Below, one piece after another: positions 25,940 to 34,633 of a DNA stretch of 44,576 nt. The notes under the pieces were generated by a model. The model worked only from the letters and a program-made list of their open reading frames with translations. It was not told where the DNA came from and did not search any database. The translations under genes were made by a program, and so were the position numbers. Location of the stretch: positions 1 to 44,576 of the forward strand of contig CALGJW010000158.1 of NCBI GenBank assembly GCA_937930025.1, written 5' to 3'. The first letter of the stretch is position 1, and each line of letters starts with the position of its first letter. The DNA is from an uncultured Saprospiraceae bacterium (GTDB lineage: Bacteria; Bacteroidota; Bacteroidia; Chitinophagales; Saprospiraceae).

Positions 25940-27004
25940 TTACTTCTTGTTGTGCAAAGTATTTTTGCTAAATAAATAATCTCTAATGAGTATAGATGGT
26001 TTTTCAATTAAATAAGACATGACGGTTCCTAAAATAATTGAAATTGTAATATAAATTGGAGTGCTAAAGTATGAATCAAGCGGAAATATAAAGGAGCTTA
26101 TATTCTTTGAATTTAAATGCCATAAATAAATTGAGTATGAATTTATTCCGATAAAGCTGAGAATTTTAAAAAATGTATTAACAAAAGGAAACAAATCACT
26201 TTCAATAAATCTTTCAATTTCTAACGAAAGTAGCACCAGTATAGAGAAGCCGATATTCGCCAAAGTTAGTCCCGCGGTATTCATAAAAAATCCTCCACCA
26301 TCAAAATAGAAACCAGGGGATATCAATAGAATACTAATGCAGATTAGCATCCATTTTCTTTTAATAAAATTGGAGATTACCTTTGTGAAATTTAATAAAT
26401 ACGACAATAATACACCAATCAGAATGCCATCAAATCTCAGGTGAGTTTGCATAAAAGTAAAGGAATCATCATTTCTATTTGGGAATGAAACATAAAACCT
26501 CATAACAAAACTTAGGAGCAGGAGCAGAATTAAGGAGTTAATAATAATGTGTTTTCTCTCTAAAAGATGTTTTCTGGACAGAATAAGCAATGTGATTGAA
26601 AAAATTAAATAAAAATGTTCTTCAACGGCAAGGGTCCATGTATGATTCCAAATTCTTGGTAAATAGCTTTGCAAATAGAATAATTCAGAAATTATTTTAC
26701 GAAAACCAATATTAAAATTCTCTTTTACCAGTAAATTGAAGGAAAGAGTTGAGAACATAAAAAAGTAAAAAGGAGGAAATATTTTAAATGCCCTTCTTGT
26801 TAAGAATCGTTTTACTCTGATTTTTTTATTTTGCTTGTATTCTTGAAATAACAGATTGGAGATTAAAAATCCACTTAGAACAAAAAATAGGTCAACTCCC
26901 ATCCAACCGAAATGCTGAATTATGTTATTGTCTAAATCAGAATGCCTAAACAAAACTAGAGTCACTGCGATTCCTCTTAAAATATCTAATCCTATTTTCC
27001 TCAT
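25940..27004 (-). CDS. Acyltransferase family 3 membrane protein (OafA/YrhL type)
   Basis: 354 aa from the ATG at 27004 (MRKIGLDILRGIAVTLVLFR); an upstream in-frame codon would extend it into the duplicated remnant. About ten membrane helices. The N-terminus holds LRGIAVTLVLFRHSD with the conserved Arg and His, then GVDLFFVLSGFLIS and LAVEEHFYLIF, all typical of the acyltransferase 3 family that O-acetylates or succinylates surface glycans at the inner membrane. Its ATG overlaps the stop of a 29-codon frame derived from the GT-like gene (ATGA), so translation is probably coupled to that fragment. Confidence 0.92.
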   Translation of the reverse strand: MRKIGLDILRGIAVTLVLFRHSDLDNNIIQHFGWMGVDLFFVLSGFLISNLLFQEYKQNKKIRVKRFLTRRAFKIFPPFYFFMFSTLSFNLLVKENFNIGFRKIISELFYLQSYLPRIWNHTWTLAVEEHFYLIFSITLLILSRKHLLERKHIIINSLILLLLLSFVMRFYVSFPNRNDDSFTFMQTHLRFDGILIGVLLSYLLNFTKVISNFIKRKWMLICISILLISPGFYFDGGGFFMNTAGLTLANIGFSILVLLSLEIERFIESDLFPFVNTFFKILSFIGINSYSIYLWHLNSKNISSFIFPLDSYFSTPIYITISIILGTVMSYLIEKPSILIRDYLFSKNTLHNKK

Positions 27005-27090
27005 TTTGTATAATCCTTTTGCAACTCGCAAAAATGTCGAAGAACTTCTTCATGTTGGTACAGTCCAACTTTGGGGTTTTTATTTTTCAA
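27001..27090 (-). pseudogene. 29-codon remnant of the GT-like gene, coupled to the acyltransferase
   Basis: From TTG 27090 to TGA 27001 the frame reads KNKNPKVGLYQHEEVLRHFC and then ELQKDYTK, clearly matching the start of the 24316-25473 product (IIELYQHEEVLRHFCDLLKD). The TGA overlaps the ATG of the acyltransferase as ATGA. It is either the stump of a deleted paralogue or a recruited leader that supplies promoter and translation start. Confidence 0.75.
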
Positions 27091-27141
27091 ATTATGTTAA
27101 ATTGAATGCTTAAGATAAAAAGGCTTGAATGGGCAGGGACG
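27018..27141. repeat. Duplicated segment, copy 2 (upstream of the acyltransferase)
   Basis: Counterpart of 25400-25523, diverged mostly in the 27064-27100 part. It ends in the first codons of what would be a GT2 copy (ATG at 27128), which stops after a few codons. Confidence 0.8.
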
Positions 27142-27186
27142 TGAGAATTTGAATATTTTCAATATTTTATTCAAGATTCTGTTATT

Positions 27187-28344
27187 TCATGATTTAGATT
27201 GAAAATTTATTTTCTTTCTTCGGAAGAAATTGGAAAAATCAAACAACATGAATAAATGAGGAATAGCATAAATCTTATATATGATTGCAGATCGACCCTC
27301 GCTCGGGTGGTAAAGTGCTAAAGTCAAAATGGTTATGAATAAATATTTTGAAATTATTGTCGGTTTTAGAATTGATTTCCAATCAATCACTAATTCGAAA
27401 TATTTTCCAATTAAAGGGTAGAATAAAAGCAGAGGCAATAATAGTAGTCTTGTTTCGTGTAGTATTGCGGTGACAATAACTATTGATGTATTTATGAGAA
27501 TTGTAATAAGTATAAGATAGTTTCTAATATTATTAACTGTTGTTTTAAGTAGTATGGTTACAGGTAGGCCAAGAACGATTATTAGACAGAAAAAAACTTC
27601 GATGGTACTTTTCCAGTTCCTAAAATTTGCAGTCCAACCTGTAAATCTTTTATGCTTCAAAAAGTCTAATGCCTCAGTCTGATTTCCTGCTGATATTGAA
27701 TAAACGTATAAAAGGAATAGGAATATAGAAATTGACAAGTAAATTGCTTTTTTAGAAATATCACTTTTGTTCCAAAAAATAAATGGGATTAAAAAAATGA
27801 AGGATGTTTCCCTAATCGTAAGGCTAATGAAAAATGCTATTGACATTAAGATGTAATCCTTGGTTAAAACAAAGTTAAAGGATAATAATATAAAGAAATA
27901 TTGGGGAAAGTCATCGTAACTAGCCGTATAACCAGAAAAGGCAAACATGATAGGCATTGAAAAAATAAATAAAAATATTCCAATATAAGCTGAGTTTTTA
28001 CTTTGGGAAAAGTGAACTTTGGCTATTTTATTTAATAGAATTACTATTCCGGCAAAAGAGAAAAGATTAATCAAGGTAAAGGATGCTTGAGCCGGAATCC
28101 CAATTTTATTGAGTAAGAAATCTTGGAAATAAAGTACAAATATTCTTAATGAAAAAACAGGGTCGGAAAGTCTATCTTGAAGTATAATTGTAGAATTGCT
28201 GTTTTTCCATAGCTCGAAAATATCTATAGCAGGGTCCAAGGAGAAACCATTAAAATAACCAGGAATAAAAATATTGGAAATAAGAAAAAGGAAAAAAACT
28301 GCAATGCAGGCACCAAGTTTATTTCGTAATTTCAAATTAAACAT
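27187..28344 (-). CDS. Polytopic membrane protein of the glycan locus
   Basis: 385 aa with about ten membrane helices. Loops contain SGYTASYDDFPQYFF (near 138), TIRETSFIFLIPFIFW (near 175) and an HETRLLLLPLL segment (near 292). This topology fits a GT-C-like transferase or a Wzy-like polymerase, and no other polymerase candidate is visible in the locus. Neither family's motifs are clear enough to choose. It is unusually AT-rich. Divergent from the GT2 gene with an 80-bp gap. Confidence 0.6.
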   Translation of the reverse strand: MFNLKLRNKLGACIAVFFLFLISNIFIPGYFNGFSLDPAIDIFELWKNSNSTIILQDRLSDPVFSLRIFVLYFQDFLLNKIGIPAQASFTLINLFSFAGIVILLNKIAKVHFSQSKNSAYIGIFLFIFSMPIMFAFSGYTASYDDFPQYFFILLSFNFVLTKDYILMSIAFFISLTIRETSFIFLIPFIFWNKSDISKKAIYLSISIFLFLLYVYSISAGNQTEALDFLKHKRFTGWTANFRNWKSTIEVFFCLIIVLGLPVTILLKTTVNNIRNYLILITILINTSIVIVTAILHETRLLLLPLLLFYPLIGKYFELVIDWKSILKPTIISKYLFITILTLALYHPSEGRSAIIYKIYAIPHLFMLFDFSNFFRRKKINFQSKS

Positions 28345-28424
28345 TTTGATAATTTATAGAAGGAGTTACATCATATTGGTATAAATGTAATAACTTTCAT
28401 GTCAAAGCAGCTATATTTAATGAT

Positions 28425-29354
28425 ATGCCTAGTGAACAATATTTATTTTCGATAATTATTCCAACTTATAACAGGGCTTCACTTTTAAGCCAGGCCTTGA
28501 GAAGTATTCAAGCTCAAGAGGCATATGATATTGAGGTTATTGTTGTCGATGATGGTTCTGAAGATAATACAAAGCAAGTTGCAAAAGAATTTTCGACCTT
28601 AGCGTTGAAATATCATTATCAAGTGAACAAAGGGCAGTCTGTCGCTAGAAATTTAGGGGTAGATAGGGCAAAAGGGGAATACGTGATTTTTATGGACGAC
28701 GATGATTATTGGGAGACAAATCATTTGATGGTGTTTAGAAATGCAATTGCAAGAGATGATTCGAGAGAAGTGATTTTTAGGACTGGTTTTAAGCGGGTTT
28801 ATGAGGATGGGAAGGTAAAGGCTGCGCCGAACTATAATATAAAGAAGGATGGGCATGCGGTGAAGTGGGCGGCATTTAATATGTGTTCTTTAGTTTGTCT
28901 GTGCATTCCGAGAAAATATTTAATAAAGAATCGATCTCCTGTTGGATTTCAGCATTGGCAGGATACCCATTTGATTTTGCGACTTTTTGCGCAATTTCCA
29001 ATGCAGCAGCTAGAGGCCCACTCTTATTGCTATCGAATTCATAATAGAATGGGGTCTTTACAGAATTTTGATAGAGATCATATTTTGAATCGTGCAAAAA
29101 CGAATGTAGGGGCTATGGACGATTTTTTTGATAAGTATGGAGAGTTTGTTAAACCTTTTTTGCCCATGAATACCTTAAAATGTTTAAAGGCAGAAAAGTA
29201 TTTGGAGTATGCTCAGTTTGAGTTAATATCAGGAAATCGCAAACACCATTTAAGTTTATTTCGAGATTCAATCAATAATAAAATAGCATTGAAATTTTGG
29301 AAAGGCTATTTATATTACTTTTATCTTTTAGTGAGGGGTTTTGTGAAAAGGTAG
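28425..29354 (+). CDS. Glycosyltransferase family 2
   Basis: 309 aa, GT-A fold, inverting, cytoplasmic. N-terminal FSIIIPTYNRASLLSQALRS, nucleotide-binding VVDDGSEDNTKQVAKEF (about 40-57), NKGQSVARNLGV, and the catalytic metal site FMDDDDYW (about 88-95). An acceptor half with WQDTHLILRLF (about 185) follows. Intact counterpart of the fragment at 25512. Followed 32 bp later by the FkbM gene on the same strand. Confidence 0.93.
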   Translation: MPSEQYLFSIIIPTYNRASLLSQALRSIQAQEAYDIEVIVVDDGSEDNTKQVAKEFSTLALKYHYQVNKGQSVARNLGVDRAKGEYVIFMDDDDYWETNHLMVFRNAIARDDSREVIFRTGFKRVYEDGKVKAAPNYNIKKDGHAVKWAAFNMCSLVCLCIPRKYLIKNRSPVGFQHWQDTHLILRLFAQFPMQQLEAHSYCYRIHNRMGSLQNFDRDHILNRAKTNVGAMDDFFDKYGEFVKPFLPMNTLKCLKAEKYLEYAQFELISGNRKHHLSLFRDSINNKIALKFWKGYLYYFYLLVRGFVKR

Positions 29355-29386
29355 TTGTTTCTTCAGTGGCGAAATGTTGAATTTTT

Positions 29387-30190
29387 ATGAACTTTAAAAA
29401 AAGACTTATTGGATATTTGGAAAGGTTTGAATTGTACTTCAAATTCAAATATTCAAGGCTAGTTTATGGCTTCTTGAAATGGAAAAATCCTAGATTGAAA
29501 GAGGTACTTAAATCAGAACTCGAATTAGGCAAAGAAGTTTTAAGTGAAATGAAAAAGGACGAATTTGTTTTTGATATTGGCGCTAATTTGGGTTATAGTA
29601 TTGAAAATTTTTTAAAATTCACCACCAACATAATTGCTGTAGAGCCTAATATCATTAATGTTAATTGTTTAAAAGGGAGGTATGGCAGTCAAAAAAATAT
29701 TCGGGTATTACAAAAGGCAGTTTCCGATAAGGAGGGTGTTGCGAATATATATCTACAGGATAATGGTGATTCCTTGCATACTTTAAGTATGAAATGGAAG
29801 AATTTTCTTGAAGGAGAAAGTAATGATAGATGGCAAGAGAAGTTAACATTTTCTAAATCTTCAAAAATAAATACGACTACGCTTGATCAATTAATAGATC
29901 AGTTTGGACTGCCTTATTATATTAAAATAGATGTTGAAGGGCTGGAAGAAAAAGTGATAAAGGGGTTGTCGCAGAAAGTTCCTTTAGTAAGTTTTGAAGC
30001 TAATTTACCAGAATTTATAGACGAAACTATTCGAAGTGTAAACCATTTAAGTGTAATTTCGAATACATCAAAGTTTAATTATTCAATGGGGACAAATTTG
30101 GAACTTGATGAATATGTTTCGAATGAAAAATTTAATCAACTACTAAAGAATGCAAACTTTAGATGCATTGATGTTTTTTGCAAAATGTGA
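29387..30190 (+). CDS. FkbM family methyltransferase
   Basis: 267 aa. The SAM-binding motif FDIGANLGYSIENFL (about 63-77) is followed by AVEPNIINVNCL and TTTLDQLIDQFGLPYYIKID, then VEGLEEKVIKG, all FkbM hallmarks. In polysaccharide loci these enzymes O-methylate sugars. Likely cotranscribed with the GT2 gene upstream. It ends 11 bp from the convergent sulfotransferase. Confidence 0.9.
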   Translation: MNFKKRLIGYLERFELYFKFKYSRLVYGFLKWKNPRLKEVLKSELELGKEVLSEMKKDEFVFDIGANLGYSIENFLKFTTNIIAVEPNIINVNCLKGRYGSQKNIRVLQKAVSDKEGVANIYLQDNGDSLHTLSMKWKNFLEGESNDRWQEKLTFSKSSKINTTTLDQLIDQFGLPYYIKIDVEGLEEKVIKGLSQKVPLVSFEANLPEFIDETIRSVNHLSVISNTSKFNYSMGTNLELDEYVSNEKFNQLLKNANFRCIDVFCKM

Positions 30191-30201
30191 TATGAAAAAC
30201 T

Positions 30202-31162
30202 TTAAGCACTACTATGTAAGTGTATTTTGCTGGCGGGGATGGTCGGCATTACTCCTTCATTATAATAGTCCACTTCAAAATAATTAAGAACAGCTTTGAG
30301 TCTATTGAGCATATTGATACTAAGTGTTGTTTTGAAATTTTCTAACTGAGCGATTGGTTCAATACTTTTTTTTCTAACAGTTGTTGAGCTTGGATTTTTT
30401 AATCTGATCATAAAATCATCCGGCATTGCAATTCCCCAAGTTTTGAAAAGAGTATCAAATTGATTTTCTGGCTCAAGAATTAAATTTTCATAATTCACAC
30501 TTATCCAATTAATATTATTTTTTGGATGGTTGAGTACGTGATTATTACCCATGCACCATAAGGCTACTAGTTGCTCTTCTTTTGATTCCAAGGATGATAA
30601 AAAATGAGTATGTTTTTCATAGAATCCTATATGTGGACTGTCAGGTATTTTAAATTTCGAAAATTCGTAATTCCATCCAGAATGCTTCATCATTGAAGAA
30701 ACCATAGCAAACGGGTGTCTCACCAATACAATTGGTTTGTATTTAAATTCGAATTGCTCAGATAGCCAAGGTAACAGCATTTTTCCTCGAATAATTTTTA
30801 TAACCAATTTATCAAATGTGAATAAGTCCGACAATTTATTTTGATAGCATAAATCTCTGTTCAGTAGCTGTGCGGAAAAAATAGATTCGAAATAATGTTT
30901 TGCCTCCGGCCAGTTATTTTCTTCTGGAATGTGTTGTCGCCAGCCGAACTTTAAATGTTCTAGTTGCTTTGAGCCAGCTATGTGTAAGGGTTCGTCAATT
31001 AGTAAGGAATTGGGTATGGATTTAAGTGTTTCAGAAAGCCAAGTAGAACCACTTCTGGGATCGCTGAAGATTAAGAAGTTGCCTAAGGGATCTATTTTTT
31101 TTTAAAGCGCTGGTCGCTTGGTAGGGTAGGTCTCTGAATGTTTTTCTAATAGTTCCAATCAT
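30202..31162 (-). pseudogene. Sulfotransferase, frame split at an A9 run
   Basis: The true start is ATG 31162, which overlaps the TGA of the upstream glycosyltransferase (ATGA). The frame reads MIGTIRKTFRDLPYQATSAL and then meets a run of nine A (T9 on the plus strand, 31095-31103). Removing one A joins it to an open frame reading IDPLGNFLIFSDPRSGSTWL, which carries the 5'-PAPS loop PRSGSTW, and continues to LVRHPFAMVSSMM (3'-PAPS region) and the stop at 30202, giving about 319 aa. As read, the ATG frame ends at a TGA soon after the run. An open frame from TTG 30834 exists but lacks the PAPS loop. It is a mutation, a homopolymer sequencing error, or a slippage-decoded gene. Confidence 0.85.
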
Positions 31163-32376
31163 TTTAAATACTGACTATATACAGATTCCAGTTTTATTGC
31201 ATTCCTTTTAATGTCGAACATTTTCTCAACATGTAGTCTTGCTGCAATACTGTATTGCTGATATTGCTCATAATCCATAGAATAGAATGTTTCGATGGCT
31301 GCCGAAAGTTCGACAATATCTTTTTCTTCTACAAGTAGTCCAGTTTTTTTATGAAGTACTTCGCTTGGAATATCGCAATGTAGTGTGGAAATAATGGGCA
31401 TGCCCGTAGCTTGCGCATCTAAGAAGACTATAGGCGCTCCTCCTTCACAATCTTTATCAGTCGTATAACAGCTTGGATGAATGAAGGCGTCATATTTTTC
31501 TAGCACTTCATGTAAACTGACATAATCAATTGGAGGAAGAAAATGAATGAAATCTTCTAATTGATGATCGGCCACTAATTGCTTCAATTTGTCAAGCAGT
31601 CCTTTTTTCCTTTCATTGCCAATAAATGTGAGCTCCATATCAGGACAACGTTTTATGGCTTCTGCAAATGCCCTAATAGTATACTCATGGCCTTTTTTCT
31701 CCGTGTAAGAAGCTAACTGGACAAGCTTTAAAGTATTTTTATTTTTGACTCTAGTGAAGAATGGAATTTCCGATACCATAACTCCTAGGTTTACCACATG
31801 AATCTTTTGTTTAGGACAGCCCATGTCTTCAAGAACTTTTGCGCTATGATCTCCTTCGCAAATAAAGCCATCTGCTTCTTTAAATAATATTTGATACCGC
31901 TTCTTAAACACTGGTCTGACATGTGGAAGCATTTCGTAATCCCACCCATAAAAGGAAATTAAAAACGGAAGATTGGTTTTCCTTTTTATTTCCAGCATAT
32001 CCCAACCAATGTTGGCGAAGTGCGCGTGGAGGATCTCTATGTTTTCCTTCTTACAGTATTGGATTAATTTACTTTGTGTAGTTCCATTTAAAAGTTGGTG
32101 AAATTTTATACTAAGGACTTCAATATATCTGGCAAGTCCTTTTTTCGTTGAATTATATTGCTCATCATATTTTTCGTGAATGGCTTGAGTGGCATATTTG
32201 AATGTTGGATTATTGGAAGCGTTGGATTCATTGTTTGTTAGCGAAGGGAATTGATATGCACCTATATGCTTTTCGGTTCCCTTGGAATTTGAAATTAGGT
32301 TGTAGATCCAATTTTCGGTGTTGGGGAGGTAGGAGGAAAGGAGGTGGAGGATTTTGGGTTTATACATAACTTCCAT
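31159..32376 (-). CDS. Glycosyltransferase family 4 (WcaL-like)
   Basis: 405 aa. The N-terminal acceptor half shows KILHLLSSYLPNTENWIYNL, IEILHAHFANIGWDML (about 115-130) and LPFLISFYGWDYEML. The donor half shows KLVQLASYTEKKGHEYTIRA, MELTFIGNERKKGLLDKL, and HPSCYTTDKDCEGGAPIVFL with the conserved Glu of EGxP-type loops. This is the layout of colanic-acid-type GT4 enzymes. The start overlaps the flippase gene by 17 bp (ATG 32376; ATG 32367 also possible), and the stop overlaps the sulfotransferase start. Confidence 0.9.
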   Translation of the reverse strand: MEVMYKPKILHLLSSYLPNTENWIYNLISNSKGTEKHIGAYQFPSLTNNESNASNNPTFKYATQAIHEKYDEQYNSTKKGLARYIEVLSIKFHQLLNGTTQSKLIQYCKKENIEILHAHFANIGWDMLEIKRKTNLPFLISFYGWDYEMLPHVRPVFKKRYQILFKEADGFICEGDHSAKVLEDMGCPKQKIHVVNLGVMVSEIPFFTRVKNKNTLKLVQLASYTEKKGHEYTIRAFAEAIKRCPDMELTFIGNERKKGLLDKLKQLVADHQLEDFIHFLPPIDYVSLHEVLEKYDAFIHPSCYTTDKDCEGGAPIVFLDAQATGMPIISTLHCDIPSEVLHKKTGLLVEEKDIVELSAAIETFYSMDYEQYQQYSIAARLHVEKMFDIKRNAIKLESVYSQYLK

Positions 32377-33820
32377 TTTTGTATTCGTTAATGGTTTTCA
32401 TTGCGTCAATCCAAATTTGAGCCTTTAAAAAATAGAGGATTAATAAGTAAAAAAATAAAGATATAATTATAGAAATTGCTAGTTTGAAAAGTTCGTTTGA
32501 GACTGGAAGGTAGTAGAATGTATAATGCGCAAATATTCCAATGATACAAGATAACAACAGAGGGAAGAAAATTGGAGCTAATAACTTGAAAAAAGAAATT
32601 TCTAATAATTTACTCAAGAAGTAATAATGAGGAAATATTAAACTAAAGCTAGCCAATCCATAGGCAAGTGCAACTAATTCTATAGTTTTGAAATGATAGA
32701 CAGCACCGATTATTATAAGTATCATGTATGCGCTACTTGCTAAACTGATTTTGAATAGTGTTTTTGTTTTATTTAGAACAATGTATATTACTCCAACCAT
32801 TCCGCTAACGCTTTGCAACATCCCAATGATTGCAAGAATACTTAGGGTCGTGCTCATTTCTAACCAATGCTCACCAAAGATATTGCTAGTGATTGGAAGT
32901 GATAGGACTGATAATAAAATCATTAAGGGAAATGTCAACCCAGCTATTAGACCTATTAATTTAGTATAATTATTTGCAATAAGAGATTTGTTTTCTTGAA
33001 TTCTAGACCAGGAAGAAATGAAAACAGTTCTTAGGACATTGGTAATGTTTCCTAAAGGTAAAAGCATTATTGAATAGGCTCGGTTATATAGGCCTAAAGC
33101 GTTTTCGCTTATTACCTTTCCTATTAGAAAGTCATCTAAATTTCTCACAGTATAGTTAAGGATTGCGTTTCCAGAAAGTGGAAATCCAAAATGTGCCATT
33201 TGCCTTAGCTCTAAGAAGGAGTATTGAAATTTTGGTCTACTTGAACAAGCTATTAAGTTTCCTATGCTATTGATAGATGTCCAAAACATCAGTTTTGCTA
33301 TTAACGCGTAGACTCCATACCCATTAAAAGCCAAGTAAATTCCAATTATCGATGAAATGCCAAGAGCTATAATTTTAATGTAAAAAAGTTTTCGAAATGC
33401 AAGTTGTCTGTTTAAAATGGCTGTTGGTGTGAGTCCTAATGATCCAATAAAAAAGTCGATTGCGATCCATTTTACAAGTAAAGTTAAATTAGTATTGTTG
33501 AATACCCAATCAAAGAATTGTCTGTTCTGGTATAAAAATATCGAGATAAAAGCCGCGATAAGAACCTGTGACCAAAACGCAGTTGAAATTTTTACTGAAA
33601 TATTATTATTGGTTTGTATTAATGCTTGGGAGAATCCGCAGTCCCTAATTATTTGTAGAAAATTAAAGATTATTAGTACCATTGCGAACCTACCAAAATC
33701 ATTGGGCGCAAGAAAACGCATTAAAAATAAGCTTACAACAAAATTAACACATTGAATGGCAAGTTGAGATTGAAAACTCCAACGTAAACCTGAATATGTT
33801 TTATGTTTTAGAGTGCTCAG
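32360..33820 (-). CDS. wzx: Polysaccharide flippase Wzx (MOP/MATE family), probable CTG start
   Basis: 486 aa if started at CTG 33820, which gives the usual N-terminus of this family (TLKHKTYSGLRWSFQSQLAI) and full first helix, then FLMRFLAPNDFGRFAMV. About 12-14 helices, with NLDDFLIGKVISENALGLYNRAYSIMLLPL (split over 190-220) typical of Wzx/RfbX. The first ATG (33721) would remove the first helix. Back to the upstream stop there is no ATG, GTG or TTG; CTG sits in a CTGA overlap with the sulfotransferase stop, mirroring the ATGA overlaps of its neighbours. It moves lipid-linked glycan units across the inner membrane. Confidence 0.88.
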   Translation of the reverse strand: MSTLKHKTYSGLRWSFQSQLAIQCVNFVVSLFLMRFLAPNDFGRFAMVLIIFNFLQIIRDCGFSQALIQTNNNISVKISTAFWSQVLIAAFISIFLYQNRQFFDWVFNNTNLTLLVKWIAIDFFIGSLGLTPTAILNRQLAFRKLFYIKIIALGISSIIGIYLAFNGYGVYALIAKLMFWTSINSIGNLIACSSRPKFQYSFLELRQMAHFGFPLSGNAILNYTVRNLDDFLIGKVISENALGLYNRAYSIMLLPLGNITNVLRTVFISSWSRIQENKSLIANNYTKLIGLIAGLTFPLMILLSVLSLPITSNIFGEHWLEMSTTLSILAIIGMLQSVSGMVGVIYIVLNKTKTLFKISLASSAYMILIIIGAVYHFKTIELVALAYGLASFSLIFPHYYFLSKLLEISFFKLLAPIFFPLLLSCIIGIFAHYTFYYLPVSNELFKLAISIIISLFFYLLILYFLKAQIWIDAMKTINEYKNGSYV

Positions 33821-34632
33821 TTTCTTGAGGTGTTTTTTGGTTTTGAGATAGGGCCATCTATTCTATAATCTACTTTAGAAATATAATATTTACAGATTTC
33901 GTTAATCTTTGTCAAATTTTTTGACCCAAAAAATTCTTCCCAACTACTACTGTTGTTCCCCATCGGTTGATATTTAATTTCTACTTTCGATGAAATATCA
34001 TTTTTAATTTTAAAGTTAAGGGTTTCGCAAAGTTTGTAAATGAATTCAATTTTGTTTGAGTTGAAGTCTTCATATTTTACTAAATGGAAAATTGTTTGAT
34101 TCGCAAAGTAAATTTTAGCCGAAGACACCCATCTTTCTGCTAATTGTTCAATGTAGTTGTCATATTGGTAAGACATTATTTTTTTGTCGAAAATAACATT
34201 CTCATGCGCACTAAATTTATTTTTATAAGCAGAAATATTGTCCAAATTTCCAGATACTTTGATTCTGTTTAATATGCTTCTAATGTTGTCTCTTGGATCG
34301 CGAATTATAAATAGATATTTGACTTCAGCGGGGTAAATTCCTTTTAGTCGATCGAATAGAAAAGTAAGGTTTGGTTCTTTAATAATGTTTTTGGAAAAAT
34401 AATATTTATTTGAGTTGATAAGCTGACTTAAGTTAATTTGATTGGTTACTATTTTACTATAATTAGGTTCCCACAATAAGGGTGAATCCAACATGGAGCT
34501 TAAATCGGTCGCTTGAGCAATTAGACTAGCGATGGCTGTTGTTCCAGATTTTTGGTTTCCTAGAACTATTAATTTTGTTGACTTTAATGAATAGAAGGAA
34601 TTGAAAAATCTTAGCGTTTTTAAAGAATTCAT
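33817..34632 (-). CDS. Sulfotransferase family protein
   Basis: 271 aa, cytoplasmic. The 5'-PAPS loop reads VLGNQKSGTTAIASLIAQ (about 23-40), and the 3'-phosphate region reads YLFIIRDPRDNIRSILNR (about 103-120) with the RDPRD motif. A KYEDF motif near 195 completes the fold. By family it transfers sulfate from PAPS to a sugar or lipid hydroxyl. It lies 1 bp after the hexapeptide transferase and overlaps the flippase start, so it belongs to the glycan operon. Confidence 0.88.
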   Translation of the reverse strand: MNSLKTLRFFNSFYSLKSTKLIVLGNQKSGTTAIASLIAQATDLSSMLDSPLLWEPNYSKIVTNQINLSQLINSNKYYFSKNIIKEPNLTFLFDRLKGIYPAEVKYLFIIRDPRDNIRSILNRIKVSGNLDNISAYKNKFSAHENVIFDKKIMSYQYDNYIEQLAERWVSSAKIYFANQTIFHLVKYEDFNSNKIEFIYKLCETLNFKIKNDISSKVEIKYQPMGNNSSSWEEFFGSKNLTKINEICKYYISKVDYRIDGPISKPKNTSRN

Positions 34633-34633
34633 A

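Noticed and set aside
25400-28520. Insertion sequence or integron explaining the duplications
   Set aside because: No transposase, integrase or terminal inverted repeats are visible; the repeats are copies of gene starts.
30202-30834. Separate 210-aa sulfotransferase starting at TTG 30834
   Set aside because: The same frame continues upstream through the PAPS loop to the A9 run, and the operon overlap places the start at 31162, so this is only a fragment.
33417-33755. 112-codon plus-strand frame over the flippase 5' end
   Set aside because: No signature, and the flippase frame on the other strand is conserved through this region.
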